A stretch of DNA of 64,000 bases from Comamonadaceae bacterium PBBC2 (GTDB lineage Bacteria; Pseudomonadota; Gammaproteobacteria; Burkholderiales; Burkholderiaceae_C): positions 1-64,000 of the forward strand of contig NKIO01000003.1 of assembly GCA_002255935.1 (NCBI GenBank), read 5' to 3'. Both the position numbers and the translations under genes were made by a program. Under the pieces are notes generated by a model. That model saw nothing but the letters and a program-made list of their open reading frames with translations, was not told where the DNA came from and searched no databases. Below, piece by piece: positions 18,091 to 26,167 of this stretch (position 1 is its first letter; every line of letters starts with the position of its first letter).

Positions 18091-19095
18091 ATGACACGCT
18101 TTTTCAACTCACTCGTCAGAATCACTCTGAGCCTTGCCGCACTGTCTTGGGGCACCACGGTGTGGGCACAGATGGAAACCCTCCGCATTCAGGACTACCC
18201 CGGTATCGGCAACGTTCTAGTTCGTGTCGCCATCGCCAACGGCTATTGTGAAAAACAAGGCATCAAGTGCGAGCTCAAAACCATCCCTGCTGCGCCTTTG
18301 GGCATTCAAACGCTGATGGCAGGTGACATTGAAGTGGCCTTTGGCCCTTCCGAAGTGGTGATCCAGGCGGGCAACAAGGGGGCAGATCTCAAGATCATTG
18401 GCAACGGCGCACGCGACAGCATCTTCTTTCTGATGGCCGGCGCACATATTGAAACACCCAATGCCGCCAAAGGTTATCCGGCCGTGATGGCTGACCTGAA
18501 AGGCAAGAAAATCGGCGTGACTGCGAGGGGGTCCGGTGCTGAGTTTCAGTTGTTGGACATGCTCAAGGGCGCCGGCCTGTCAGGCAGCGATGTGACCATC
18601 GTCCCGGTGGGGGCACCAAACACGGCATTGCCTGCCATCGCCAACAAACAAATTGATGCGCTCATGCTGTTCGCCCCGATGGATGGTTTCTGCGCGGCGA
18701 TGAAGGTCTGCCGGGTGTTGGTAGACCCGCGCAAGGGGGAAGGCCCCAAAGAGATCACACAGCTCAATGGTGCAGCCGGGCCCATGACTGTCCGTGGTGA
18801 ATTTTCCCAAAAGAAGGGCAGCACACTCGACGCCTTTGCCAAGGCCATGCGCGAATCAGAAGCCTTTGCGCAAAATCCGGCCAACTTCAATGCCGTGCTG
18901 AAAGTGATCAACGACACTTTCAAAATTGATGGACCTGCGGGTGCGTCTGCCGTGGAAGCATCGTTGCGAAATTCGATCGGTGGCTCACGCTTCAGCCTGG
19001 ATCCCAAAGCTTTGCAAGCGGCCGCTGATTACCTGCATCGCACCGCCCAGATTGACAAGTCTGTGGACACAAGCAAGCTCTTGCAATTGCGCTGA
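18091..19095 (+). CDS. ABC transporter periplasmic substrate-binding protein (NMT1/SsuA/TauA-like)
   Basis: A 334-residue secreted binding protein: signal peptide at 1-26 (hydrophobic core, cleavage after VWA or AQM), then an NMT1/SsuA-type fold (LRIQDYPGIGNVLVRVAIANGYCEKQGIKCEL, quoted in part; the AFGPSEVVIQAGNKGADLK segment contacts ligand in relatives). It contains three clustered cysteines (one in GYCEKQ, one in IKCE, and one pair in FCAAMKVC), unusual for this family. It heads a four-gene operon with an ATPase, a permease and a TauD-type dioxygenase, suggesting import of an oxidisable organic acid such as a sulfonate. The substrate is not known. Confidence 0.85.
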   Translation: MTRFFNSLVRITLSLAALSWGTTVWAQMETLRIQDYPGIGNVLVRVAIANGYCEKQGIKCELKTIPAAPLGIQTLMAGDIEVAFGPSEVVIQAGNKGADLKIIGNGARDSIFFLMAGAHIETPNAAKGYPAVMADLKGKKIGVTARGSGAEFQLLDMLKGAGLSGSDVTIVPVGAPNTALPAIANKQIDALMLFAPMDGFCAAMKVCRVLVDPRKGEGPKEITQLNGAAGPMTVRGEFSQKKGSTLDAFAKAMRESEAFAQNPANFNAVLKVINDTFKIDGPAGASAVEASLRNSIGGSRFSLDPKALQAAADYLHRTAQIDKSVDTSKLLQLR

Positions 19096-19098
19096 GCG

Positions 19099-19905
19099 GT
19101 GGCTCAATTGAGCGAAGTTTCTGGCATGGGCGCCCCACTGGCTATTGCCGTCGATGACCTGCATTTGAGTTTCGATGGCCTTACGCCAGTTTTGTCAGCA
19201 GTGAACCTGCACATCCGGCAAGGTGAATTTGTCTCGCTGGTGGGCCCCAGCGGTTGCGGCAAAACCACTTTGCTGAACCTGGCGGCAGGCTTGGTGCAGC
19301 ACACCGGAAATGGCCGCATCCAGGTGTCTGGCGCCGCTCCTGTTCAAGGTCACCATGAGGTGGGTTACATGCTGGCCCGAGACAGCCTGCTGCCTTGGAA
19401 GTCGGCATTGGACAACGCCATGTTTGGCATGCAAGTGCGCGGTGTGCCTCGTGCTCAGGCCGAAGAACGCGCTCGCACCATGTTGCATGAAGTGGGTCTG
19501 GCAGGCTTCGAAGATGCCCTGCCCAAGGCCTTGTCTCACGGCATGCGCCAGCGGGTAGCGCTGGCCAGAACCTTTGCCATGGGATCATCCTTGCTGTTGA
19601 TGGACGAGCCCTTTGGCGCACTGGATGCCCAAACCAAACTTCAACTTGAAGACCTGTTGCTGCGTTTATGCCAACAACACCAGCAATCGGTATTGTTTGT
19701 CACCCACGACCTGGCCGAGGCCGTGGCGGTGTCTGACCGCGTGGTGGTCATGACGTCCAGGCCTGGGCGCATCGTGGCCGACATCGCCATCGATTTGCCA
19801 CGGCCCCGCTCGATCCGCGCATTGCAAAAAGACCCTCACTTTCACGAACTGTATGCGCAGTTGTGGTCGCACCTTGAATCTGGCTGGAGCAAACATGAAG
19901 GCTGA
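19099..19905 (+). CDS. ABC transporter ATP-binding protein (SsuB/TauB-like)
   Basis: A 268-residue cytoplasmic ATPase of the nitrate/sulfonate/taurine importer class. It shows Walker A LVGPSGCGKTTLLNL, a Q-loop replaced by YMLARDSLLPWKSAL, a degenerate signature [15 protein letters not shown] (LSHGM instead of LSGGM), Walker B LLLMDEPFGALDAQT and switch His in VTHDLAEA. The GTG at 19099 follows the previous stop by 3 bases; an ATG at 19126 (MGAPLAIAVDD) is an alternative. Its end overlaps the permease gene by 11 bases, so the two are translationally coupled. Confidence 0.88.
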   Translation: MAQLSEVSGMGAPLAIAVDDLHLSFDGLTPVLSAVNLHIRQGEFVSLVGPSGCGKTTLLNLAAGLVQHTGNGRIQVSGAAPVQGHHEVGYMLARDSLLPWKSALDNAMFGMQVRGVPRAQAEERARTMLHEVGLAGFEDALPKALSHGMRQRVALARTFAMGSSLLLMDEPFGALDAQTKLQLEDLLLRLCQQHQQSVLFVTHDLAEAVAVSDRVVVMTSRPGRIVADIAIDLPRPRSIRALQKDPHFHELYAQLWSHLESGWSKHEG

Positions 19906-20650
19906 AACACTGCGTTGGGGCGGCGCGCACCTGGTGTTCATCACCGCCTTGCTGGCGCTGGGCGAGTGGGTCACTGCAAACCGCTGGTTGGACCCGACGT
20001 TCGTGGGCCAGCCCAGCGGCGTCATCAAGTTCTTATGGAACAACATCGCCACAGGCAAGCTCTGGATCGACATGGCATGGACCATGGCAGGGACCCTGAT
20101 TTCATTTACCTTGGGCAGTGTGGCCGCCATGACGGTGGGCTTGATGTTTGTCGCCTTTCCAAAGGTCGAGAAATTCCTAGACCCCTATTTGAATGCCATG
20201 AATGTCATGCCGCGCATTGCACTGGCACCTCTGTTCATTTTGTGGTTTGGCTTGGGGCTTGGCTCCAAGATCGCCGTGGGTTGCAGCTTGACATTTTTCA
20301 TTGTGCTGTCGAGCACCGTTGCAGGCATACGCGGCGTGAGTCAGGACCACGTGACGCTTTGCAAGACCCTGGGCGCAAGTGCATCAACCACCTTTTTTCA
20401 AGTGACCTTGCCAGGGGCTGTTCCGGTGATTTTTTCGGGTCTGCGGCTGGGCTTGATCTATGCACTTTTGGGCGTCATCGGTGCTGAAATCATTGCATCC
20501 GAAAAAGGTTTAGGCCAATCACTGTCTTACCTGGGTTCGACCTTCGAAGTCAATGGCGTCATGGCTCTGCTCTTGGTGTTGGCCTTGCTCGGCGTGAGCG
20601 TGGTGCGGGCCATGACTTGGCTTGAAAAACGTCTGCTGCACTGGCAATGA
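19895..20650 (+). CDS. ABC transporter permease (SsuC/TauC-like)
   Basis: A 251-residue inner-membrane permease with about six helices, starting MKAETLRWGGAHLVFITALL. The BPD-transport EAA region reads CKTLGASASTTFFQVTLPGAVPVIF, with the conserved G at the expected distance. It overlaps the ATPase gene by 11 bases. Together with the binding protein and ATPase it makes a complete type I importer. A dioxygenase gene follows after 96 bases. Confidence 0.88.
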   Translation: MKAETLRWGGAHLVFITALLALGEWVTANRWLDPTFVGQPSGVIKFLWNNIATGKLWIDMAWTMAGTLISFTLGSVAAMTVGLMFVAFPKVEKFLDPYLNAMNVMPRIALAPLFILWFGLGLGSKIAVGCSLTFFIVLSSTVAGIRGVSQDHVTLCKTLGASASTTFFQVTLPGAVPVIFSGLRLGLIYALLGVIGAEIIASEKGLGQSLSYLGSTFEVNGVMALLLVLALLGVSVVRAMTWLEKRLLHWQ

Positions 20651-20746
20651 ATGTTGTGCACTGAAAAAACCCTGCTCGACGATTGTTAGAAATGCCCCGC
20701 CGAATTTCCCGAACTGACTTGTCAACACCTCGAAAGTGAGCCCCCT

Positions 20747-21673
20747 ATGGCCAATACAAAACCCCTGAAATTGATCAACATTGCCAAGCGGTACAAGCAC
20801 ATCACCCCTGTGCCGCGCATGCCCAACTTTGCAGCTTGGATCGAAGGCGTGGACTTGACAAAGCCATTGAGCAAAGCGGTGCAAGCTGAGTTGCGTCAAG
20901 CCTTGTTTGATTTCGAAGTGATCTTCTTTCGACCGCAGGTCATCACACCCGATCAGCACATTGCCTTGGCCAAAGTATTTGGTCCATTGTCTTCGGGCTC
21001 TTATTTTGACCGGCATCCAGATTCACCAGACCTTGAGGTCATCACTTCCGACCCTGAGCGTCCACCATCCATTGACAATTGGCACACGGACATCAGCTGG
21101 AAACCGCGTCCGCCTTTGGGCACGGCCATTCAAATCACCGTCACGCCACCTGCCGGAGGCAACACCTGCTGGATCAGCACCAGCAAGGCCTACGATTGGT
21201 TGTCTCCGGGCATGAAGAAATACTTGGATGGGCTGACCGCCGTCCACAGTTGGGAGGTTTCAGGATTCAGGGAAGCTCTGGGTAAACGCGGTGACGAGGC
21301 CTTGATTGCGGCCATCAAAGCTTTCAAGCCCGTGATGCATCCCGTCGTGCGCATCAACCCAGATTCCAAACGCAAATGCATTTTCGTCAACAGCGACTTC
21401 ACCCGAAACATTGAAGGCGTTGATCGCCATGAAGCCGTCGGTATCCTGAGGTTTTTGCTGGAATGGATGAAGAAGCCGGAATTCATGGTCCACCACCAAT
21501 GGGAGGCTCACGGCATTGCCGTTTGGGACAACCGCTCAACCCAGCACTATGCAGTGGCCGACTACTGGCCTCACAACCGCGTCAATCAGCGCGTCACCTT
21601 TGATGAGCCTGGTGTCAAAGCCGACAAAGTCAGTGTGAATCAAAAGGTTCTGGGCGGCAAGAAACTCACCTGA
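20747..21673 (+). CDS. TauD/TfdA-family 2-oxoglutarate-dependent dioxygenase
   Basis: A 308-residue cytoplasmic Fe(II)/2-oxoglutarate dioxygenase. The iron ligands are visible as His113-X-Asp115 in NWHTDISW and distal His267 in NRSTQHYAVADYWP, and Arg282 in RVTF is placed to bind 2-oxoglutarate. TauD relatives oxidise a C-H next to a sulfonate or ether and release sulfite or a phenol. Here it closes an ABC-importer operon, so it probably attacks the imported compound. It is longer than TauD (about 283 residues) and the substrate cannot be assigned. The ATG at 20747 is 96 bases after the permease. Confidence 0.85.
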   Translation: MANTKPLKLINIAKRYKHITPVPRMPNFAAWIEGVDLTKPLSKAVQAELRQALFDFEVIFFRPQVITPDQHIALAKVFGPLSSGSYFDRHPDSPDLEVITSDPERPPSIDNWHTDISWKPRPPLGTAIQITVTPPAGGNTCWISTSKAYDWLSPGMKKYLDGLTAVHSWEVSGFREALGKRGDEALIAAIKAFKPVMHPVVRINPDSKRKCIFVNSDFTRNIEGVDRHEAVGILRFLLEWMKKPEFMVHHQWEAHGIAVWDNRSTQHYAVADYWPHNRVNQRVTFDEPGVKADKVSVNQKVLGGKKLT

Positions 21674-21679
21674 AGCACC

Positions 21680-21759
21680 GCCGTGATGGCCTACCGCTGC
21701 TGGGGCTTGGGCAGCCAGCAAATGGCTTACGCCATGGCCGACTTCTTTGGTGGTGTTTG
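21680..21759 (+). pseudogene. Remnant of an EamA/DMT permease gene
   Basis: Translates as VMAYRCWGLGSQQMAYAMADFFGG (quoted in part), close to residues 236-260 of the intact EamA protein encoded at 16264-17163 (VLAYRCWGLGIQQ..AMAGFFGN). DNA similarity is also obvious, for instance GCCTACCGCTGCTGGGGC in both. No start or remaining repeat is present, so it is a small leftover from a deleted paralogue or a partial duplication. Confidence 0.6.
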
Positions 21760-21875
21760 GGTGTCATCACACCACATAGGAGCGTGACCGCCTGTTGATG
21801 GCGCTCTACACCGTGGGCGCCAACTGTTTGGGCGCTGAACCTGTTCGGCGATCGGACGCGGTCCACCGCCGACTG

Positions 21876-21902
21876 CATCGCCCAACCAGTTGAGCTCCCA
21901 CC
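21876..21902 (-). repeat. REP-like element, minus orientation
   Basis: On the minus strand it begins GGTGGGAGCTCAACTG and ends TTGGGCGATG, the same head (GTRGGAGC) and tail (GGCGATG) as the elements at 21943-21968 and 35004-35084. With the next element it makes an inverted pair. Confidence 0.5.
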
Positions 21903-21942
21903 ATTTCATGTCACGCCAAAATCCTCTGCGCACCTCAGCCCC

Positions 21943-21968
21943 GTGGGAGCTGAACTCGTTCGGCGATG
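21943..21968 (+). repeat. REP-like element, plus orientation
   Basis: Begins GTGGGAGCTGAACTC and ends TTCGGCGATG. It is the inverted partner of 21876-21902, 40 bases away, giving a BIME-like pair between two converging genes. Confidence 0.5.
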
Positions 21969-22024
21969 GGTCGCGGACCTCAACAGAGGGAATCACCCAA
22001 CCAGGTTGGGAACCCCTTCAAGCC

Positions 22025-22825
22025 TCAGTAGGTCCCCGGATAAGCCCCACCATCGGCCAACACGTTCTGGCCCGTCAAGTAGGCCGCGTGCTGGCTGCAC
22101 AAGAAGGCGCAGATGGCGCCGAACTCTTGAGGCGTGCCATAGCGGCCGGCCGGGATTTGCGCTTGCTGGATGGCGCGCATTTCTTCAACGGTCTTGCCCG
22201 CCTTTTGCGCCATCGCAGGGATGGTGGCGCGGATGCGGTCGGTGTCGAATTTGCCGGGCAGCAAGTTGTTGATGGTCACGCCCTGGCCTGCGATCTTGCT
22301 GCGCGAAGTGCCAGCCACAAAACCGGTCAGGCCGCTGCGGGCGCCATTGGACAAGCCCAGCACATCGATGGGTGACTTCACCGAGCTGGAGGTAATGTTG
22401 ACGATGCGGCCAAAGCCACGGGCGGCCATGCCGTCCACCGTGGCTTTGATCAGCTCAATGGGGGTCAGCATGTTGGCGTCGATGGCTTTGATCCATGCGT
22501 CGCGGTCCCAATCGCGGAAATCGCCAGGTGGCGGGCCACCCGCGTTGGTGACCACGATGTCGTAGCCTTTGCCGGGGCCACCAGCCACGTTCCAGATGGC
22601 TTCGCGGCCCGCTGCGGTGGTGATGTCTTGCGCCACCGCGATTAGCTGCACACGGCCACCGGTCTCGGCACGCAAGTCCTCCACGGCTTTGTTCAGGACC
22701 TCAGCGCCCCGCGCCACCATGACCACATTCACGCCTTCCAGCGCCAGTGCGCGGGCGCAACCCCAGCCCAAGCCTTTGCTTGCGCCACCGACCAAAGCCC
22801 ATTTGCCTGCAATGCCCAAATCCAT
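22025..22825 (-). CDS. SDR-family oxidoreductase lacking the YxxxK pair
   Basis: A 266-residue short-chain dehydrogenase/reductase-like protein. The cofactor loop GGASKGLG (13-20) and NAGG (94-97) are intact, as is the serine in ITSSSVK, but the catalytic Tyr and Lys are replaced: Ser159 and Arg163 stand where YxxxK should be (LSNGARSGL). This matches a recognised FabG-like subgroup without the tyrosine, so the protein may use another acid or have a binding role. AAGGAG precedes the ATG at 22825. It is the last gene of a five-gene leftward unit that begins with a Bug receptor. Confidence 0.88.
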   Translation of the reverse strand: MDLGIAGKWALVGGASKGLGWGCARALALEGVNVVMVARGAEVLNKAVEDLRAETGGRVQLIAVAQDITTAAGREAIWNVAGGPGKGYDIVVTNAGGPPPGDFRDWDRDAWIKAIDANMLTPIELIKATVDGMAARGFGRIVNITSSSVKSPIDVLGLSNGARSGLTGFVAGTSRSKIAGQGVTINNLLPGKFDTDRIRATIPAMAQKAGKTVEEMRAIQQAQIPAGRYGTPQEFGAICAFLCSQHAAYLTGQNVLADGGAYPGTY

Positions 22826-22840
22826 GGTTTTCTCCTTGAT

Positions 22841-23740
22841 TTAAACCTTGGGTGCTCGCGACACCCAAAACACACCCGACAACACCAACACGGTGCCGCC
22901 CACAATCCACATGTTGAAAGGTTCGCCCAAAATCAATACGCCCATGAGCAGCGTGGACATGGGCCCGACCATGCCGGTCTGTGCGGTGAGCCCAGAGCCG
23001 ATGCGCTCGATGGCCATCATCACCAGCACCACCGGTACCGCCGTGCAGGCCGTGGCGTTGAGCAGTGACAGCCAGAGCACCGGCTCGGCCACCTGCGCCG
23101 CCGCCAGGGGGCGCAACACCGCAAACTGGGCGATGCACAACAGGCACGCCACCGAGGTGGCCCAACCGGCCAAACGCAAGGAACCCAAGCGCTGCACCAT
23201 TTGTCCGCTGTAGCTCAGGTACAGCGCATAGCTGATGGCACTGCCCAGCACGAGCACCGCACCCAAAGCCGCATTCTTGCCGTCGAGAGAGGCCTCGTGA
23301 CCAAACACCAGCAGCACGCCCGCATAGCTGATGGCCATGCCCAAGCCCTGACGGTAGCTGATCTTGCGGCGGTACAACACCCAGCCCAGCAGCAACACCA
23401 GCGTGGGGTTGATGTACAGGATCAATCGCTCCAGTGAGGCCGTGATGTACTCCAGCCCCCAAAAGTCCAGGAAAGACGCGAGGTAGTAACCACTGAAGCC
23501 CAGCCCCACAATGCCCAGCCAGTCTCGCCCCGCGATGCGTGGCTTGCCCCGCCCGGCCCACCAGGCCATGAGCATGAACATGGGCAACGCAAACAGCATG
23601 CGCAGCATGACCAAGGTGACGGCGTCCACGCCATGGCGGTAGGCCAGTTTGACGATGATGGCTTTGCCGCTGAAGGCAATTGAACCGGCTGCGGCCAAGA
23701 TCAGGCCCGACGTCATGTGTGCAGGTTTGTGACTTGGCAT
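22841..23740 (-). CDS. EamA/DMT-superfamily permease
   Basis: A 299-residue membrane protein with ten predicted helices in two EamA repeats, starting MPSHKPAHMTSGLILAAAGSIAFSGKAIIVK. The second repeat contains AIERIGSGLTAQTGMVGPMSTLLMGVLILGEPFN. It differs from the EamA protein at 16264. It lies 3 bases after the hydrolase and 15 bases before the SDR, so it is cotranscribed with both. It may export a product of the pathway encoded here; the substrate is unknown. An internal ATG at 23716 is a possible alternative start. Confidence 0.86.
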   Translation of the reverse strand: MPSHKPAHMTSGLILAAAGSIAFSGKAIIVKLAYRHGVDAVTLVMLRMLFALPMFMLMAWWAGRGKPRIAGRDWLGIVGLGFSGYYLASFLDFWGLEYITASLERLILYINPTLVLLLGWVLYRRKISYRQGLGMAISYAGVLLVFGHEASLDGKNAALGAVLVLGSAISYALYLSYSGQMVQRLGSLRLAGWATSVACLLCIAQFAVLRPLAAAQVAEPVLWLSLLNATACTAVPVVLVMMAIERIGSGLTAQTGMVGPMSTLLMGVLILGEPFNMWIVGGTVLVLSGVFWVSRAPKV

Positions 23741-23743
23741 GGT

Positions 23744-24544
23744 TCAGCGCCCCGTGCGGGCTTGGACCCAAAGCCACAAGGCTTCGGATGCGGCTTCGGG
23801 CGTGGTGGCGTGGTTGGCTTGCACCACCAGATACTGGCTGTCAGCGTGGGCCGGCAGTTGCTGGTAGATGGCCGTGGAGCTCGCTGGGTACAAGGGGTCC
23901 AGCGTGCCAATGGCCCAGAACACGGGCACGGGTTTGCGAAAGCTCCGAGCGCTCAGCCCCATATGGCCCCAGCCTTGCGGGTCAAAATAACTCCACAGCG
24001 CAGCCGCTGGCGCTCGGACTTGTCGACGCTGGCCTTGGTTGATGTCGGTCATGTCCACCAGGGTGTCGCCTTGCCCGGCTTGTACGGCTTGGTGCGCCGC
24101 ATCGATGCCCCGACGCACTTCGGGAATTTGGTAAAAACTCACGGGCACATGGCCCGGCGCCAAAGGCAGCACCGCATCCACGTCGCCCACTTGGGCCATG
24201 TAGGCCAATGATGCATTGGCCCCAAAACTTTGGCCGCCCACGGCCACCCATTGCACACCCGCTTGCCGAAACTCGGCCACCGCCTGTCGGATCTGCGCCA
24301 GCGCATCGGCATAGGGCTTGTCGTACAAACGAAAACGCGACCAGGGCATCTCCAGCAGTTTGACTGGGCACGCTGGCTCCAACTTTTGCACCACAGGCTT
24401 GAGGTAAGGCGATTGGGGCATGCCCCATTTGCCATGCATCAGCACCACGCCGCAAGACAAGGGCTCGGCCACAGCAGGGGCAGCCCAGGTGCATGCCAAG
24501 ATGCACGCCCAAGCCAGGGCCAGCGGCGCACAGCATCTGCGCAT
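23744..24544 (-). CDS. Secreted alpha/beta hydrolase
   Basis: A 266-residue alpha/beta hydrolase with an N-terminal signal peptide (about 1-27, ending PAVAEP). The nucleophile elbow is GGQSFGA (a G-X-S-X-G form), the oxyanion segment is VLMHGKWG, and the C-terminal catalytic histidine is probably in ANHATTPEA. No close family could be named from sequence. The start ATG at 24544 overlaps the stop of the gamma-glutamyltransferase gene by one base (TGATG), so the two are translationally coupled. Its place between GGT and an exporter hints at action on the same compound class. Confidence 0.75.
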   Translation of the reverse strand: MRRCCAPLALAWACILACTWAAPAVAEPLSCGVVLMHGKWGMPQSPYLKPVVQKLEPACPVKLLEMPWSRFRLYDKPYADALAQIRQAVAEFRQAGVQWVAVGGQSFGANASLAYMAQVGDVDAVLPLAPGHVPVSFYQIPEVRRGIDAAHQAVQAGQGDTLVDMTDINQGQRRQVRAPAAALWSYFDPQGWGHMGLSARSFRKPVPVFWAIGTLDPLYPASSTAIYQQLPAHADSQYLVVQANHATTPEAASEALWLWVQARTGR

Positions 24545-26166
24545 CAAAAGCCCACCGCCTGTCCATCACGGCGCGGGTCGCTGGCGGCCATATAGCCTTC
24601 CACACCCGGATCACCCATGCGCCAGATGAACTGGCCGGCACCAAAGTCCTGGTACGAATCATTGATGATGTCCAGCTCATGGCCACGGGCGATGAGGCCT
24701 TGCACAGTGGCCGCGTTCATGGCGGCTTCGACGTTGATGTTCATGCCGTTGTTGTAGCGCCAGCGCGGTGCGTCGCAAGCCGCTTGCGGGTTTTGCTGGT
24801 AGTCGAGCATGCGCACCAGGGTTTGCATGTGGCCTTGGGGCTGCATATTGCCGCCCATCACACCGTAGCTCATGACCGGTTGACCGTCTTTGGTGAGGAA
24901 AGCCGGAATGATGGTCTGGAAGGGCCGCTTGCCCGGCATCACCAAGTTGGCGGTGTTGGGGCCTTGGCGGTTGGTGCTGAAGCCATGGCCGCGGTTTTGC
25001 AGGCTGATGCCGTAGGTGGGCTCCACCACACCCGAACCAAACCCCATGAAATTGCTTTGGATGAAACTGATCATCATGCCGTTTTCATCGGCGGCCGTGA
25101 GGTAGATCGTGCCGCCCTTGACCGGGTTGCCTGCTTGGAAGTTTTGCGCTTTGTTCATGTCAATGAGCTTGGCGCGGCTGGCCAGATAGGCCGGATCGAG
25201 CATCTGCTCGGGCGTGACTTCCATGTAGCGCGGATCGGCCACGTAGCGGTACACATCGGCAAAGGCCAACTTCATGGCTTCGATTTGCAAGTGCTGAGAA
25301 TCCACACCGTCCACCGCGTGGCTGGCCAGGTCAAAGTTGGACAAGATGCCCAAGGCGATCAGCGCGGCGATGCCCTGCCCGTTGGGCGGAATCTCGTGCA
25401 GGGTGTAGCCCCGGTAGTCTTGCGCGATGGGCTTGACCCACTCGGGCTTGAAGTCGGCCAGGTCTTTGGCGGTGATGCTGCCGCCGTTTTCGTAGGCGAA
25501 CTTTTCAATCGCCTCGGCGATCTCACCGCCATACAGGGCTTGTCCCTTGGACTCGGCAATGGCTTTGAGGCCCCGTGCCGCGCTCTTGAATTGGAACAAC
25601 TCACCCACTTCGGGCGCACGGCCCCAGGGCAAAAAGCTTTGTGCAAAACCAGGCTGTGATTGCAGCTCCGGCGTCGCGGCCGCCCATTTTTGCTGCACCA
25701 CCACAGGGATCAAATAACCACGCTCGGCCACGTCAATGGCCGGCTCCAGCAAGTCGGCAAAGGGCAGTTTGCCAAAGCGCTCACTCAATGCGACCCAGCT
25801 GGCCACCGCGCCGGGCACGGTGACCGAATCCAAACCGCGCTTGGGCGGCGTGACCGCACCCTCGCCATATTTGCGGTGAAAGTAGTCGGGCGTCCAGCTC
25901 GCAGGTGCCGGACCAGAAGCGTTCAAACCATGCAGTTCTTTGCCGTCCCACAGGATGGCAAAAGCATCCGAGCCCAAACCGTTGCTCACGGGTTCGGTCA
26001 AGGTGATCACCGCAGCAGCGGCGATGGCGGCATCGACCGCATTGCCGCCCTTGAGCATCATCCTCAAGCCCGCTTGCGCGGCCAGCGGGTGCGAGGTGGA
26101 GACGATGTTGCGCGCAAACAGCGGCAAGCGGGTGCTGGTGTAGGGGTATTGGTTTTGAAAGTGCAT
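24544..26166 (-). CDS. Gamma-glutamyltransferase family protein
   Basis: A 540-residue Ntn-hydrolase of the gamma-glutamyltranspeptidase family, which cleaves gamma-glutamyl or related amide bonds after self-processing into two chains. The large-chain features VSTSHPLAAQAGLRMMLKGG and EPVSNGLGSDAF are clear, and the processing/nucleophile threonine is probably Thr353 in KGGTIYLTAADENG. There is no signal peptide, unlike classical periplasmic GGT, and the canonical TTH before the nucleophile is changed to GGT-I. It starts one base after the Bug receptor stop. Glutathione versus another amide substrate cannot be told; members of this family also include acylases. Confidence 0.88.
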   Translation of the reverse strand: MHFQNQYPYTSTRLPLFARNIVSTSHPLAAQAGLRMMLKGGNAVDAAIAAAAVITLTEPVSNGLGSDAFAILWDGKELHGLNASGPAPASWTPDYFHRKYGEGAVTPPKRGLDSVTVPGAVASWVALSERFGKLPFADLLEPAIDVAERGYLIPVVVQQKWAAATPELQSQPGFAQSFLPWGRAPEVGELFQFKSAARGLKAIAESKGQALYGGEIAEAIEKFAYENGGSITAKDLADFKPEWVKPIAQDYRGYTLHEIPPNGQGIAALIALGILSNFDLASHAVDGVDSQHLQIEAMKLAFADVYRYVADPRYMEVTPEQMLDPAYLASRAKLIDMNKAQNFQAGNPVKGGTIYLTAADENGMMISFIQSNFMGFGSGVVEPTYGISLQNRGHGFSTNRQGPNTANLVMPGKRPFQTIIPAFLTKDGQPVMSYGVMGGNMQPQGHMQTLVRMLDYQQNPQAACDAPRWRYNNGMNINVEAAMNAATVQGLIARGHELDIINDSYQDFGAGQFIWRMGDPGVEGYMAASDPRRDGQAVGF

Positions 26167-26167
26167 G

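Larger units (their letters stand above)
21674..22024. other. Gene-poor gap of 351 bp
   Basis: No intact gene is visible between the converging dioxygenase and SDR genes. It holds a short decayed EamA fragment (21680-21759) and two REP-like repeats in opposite orientation (21876-21968). The region looks like a site of past rearrangement. Confidence 0.7.
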
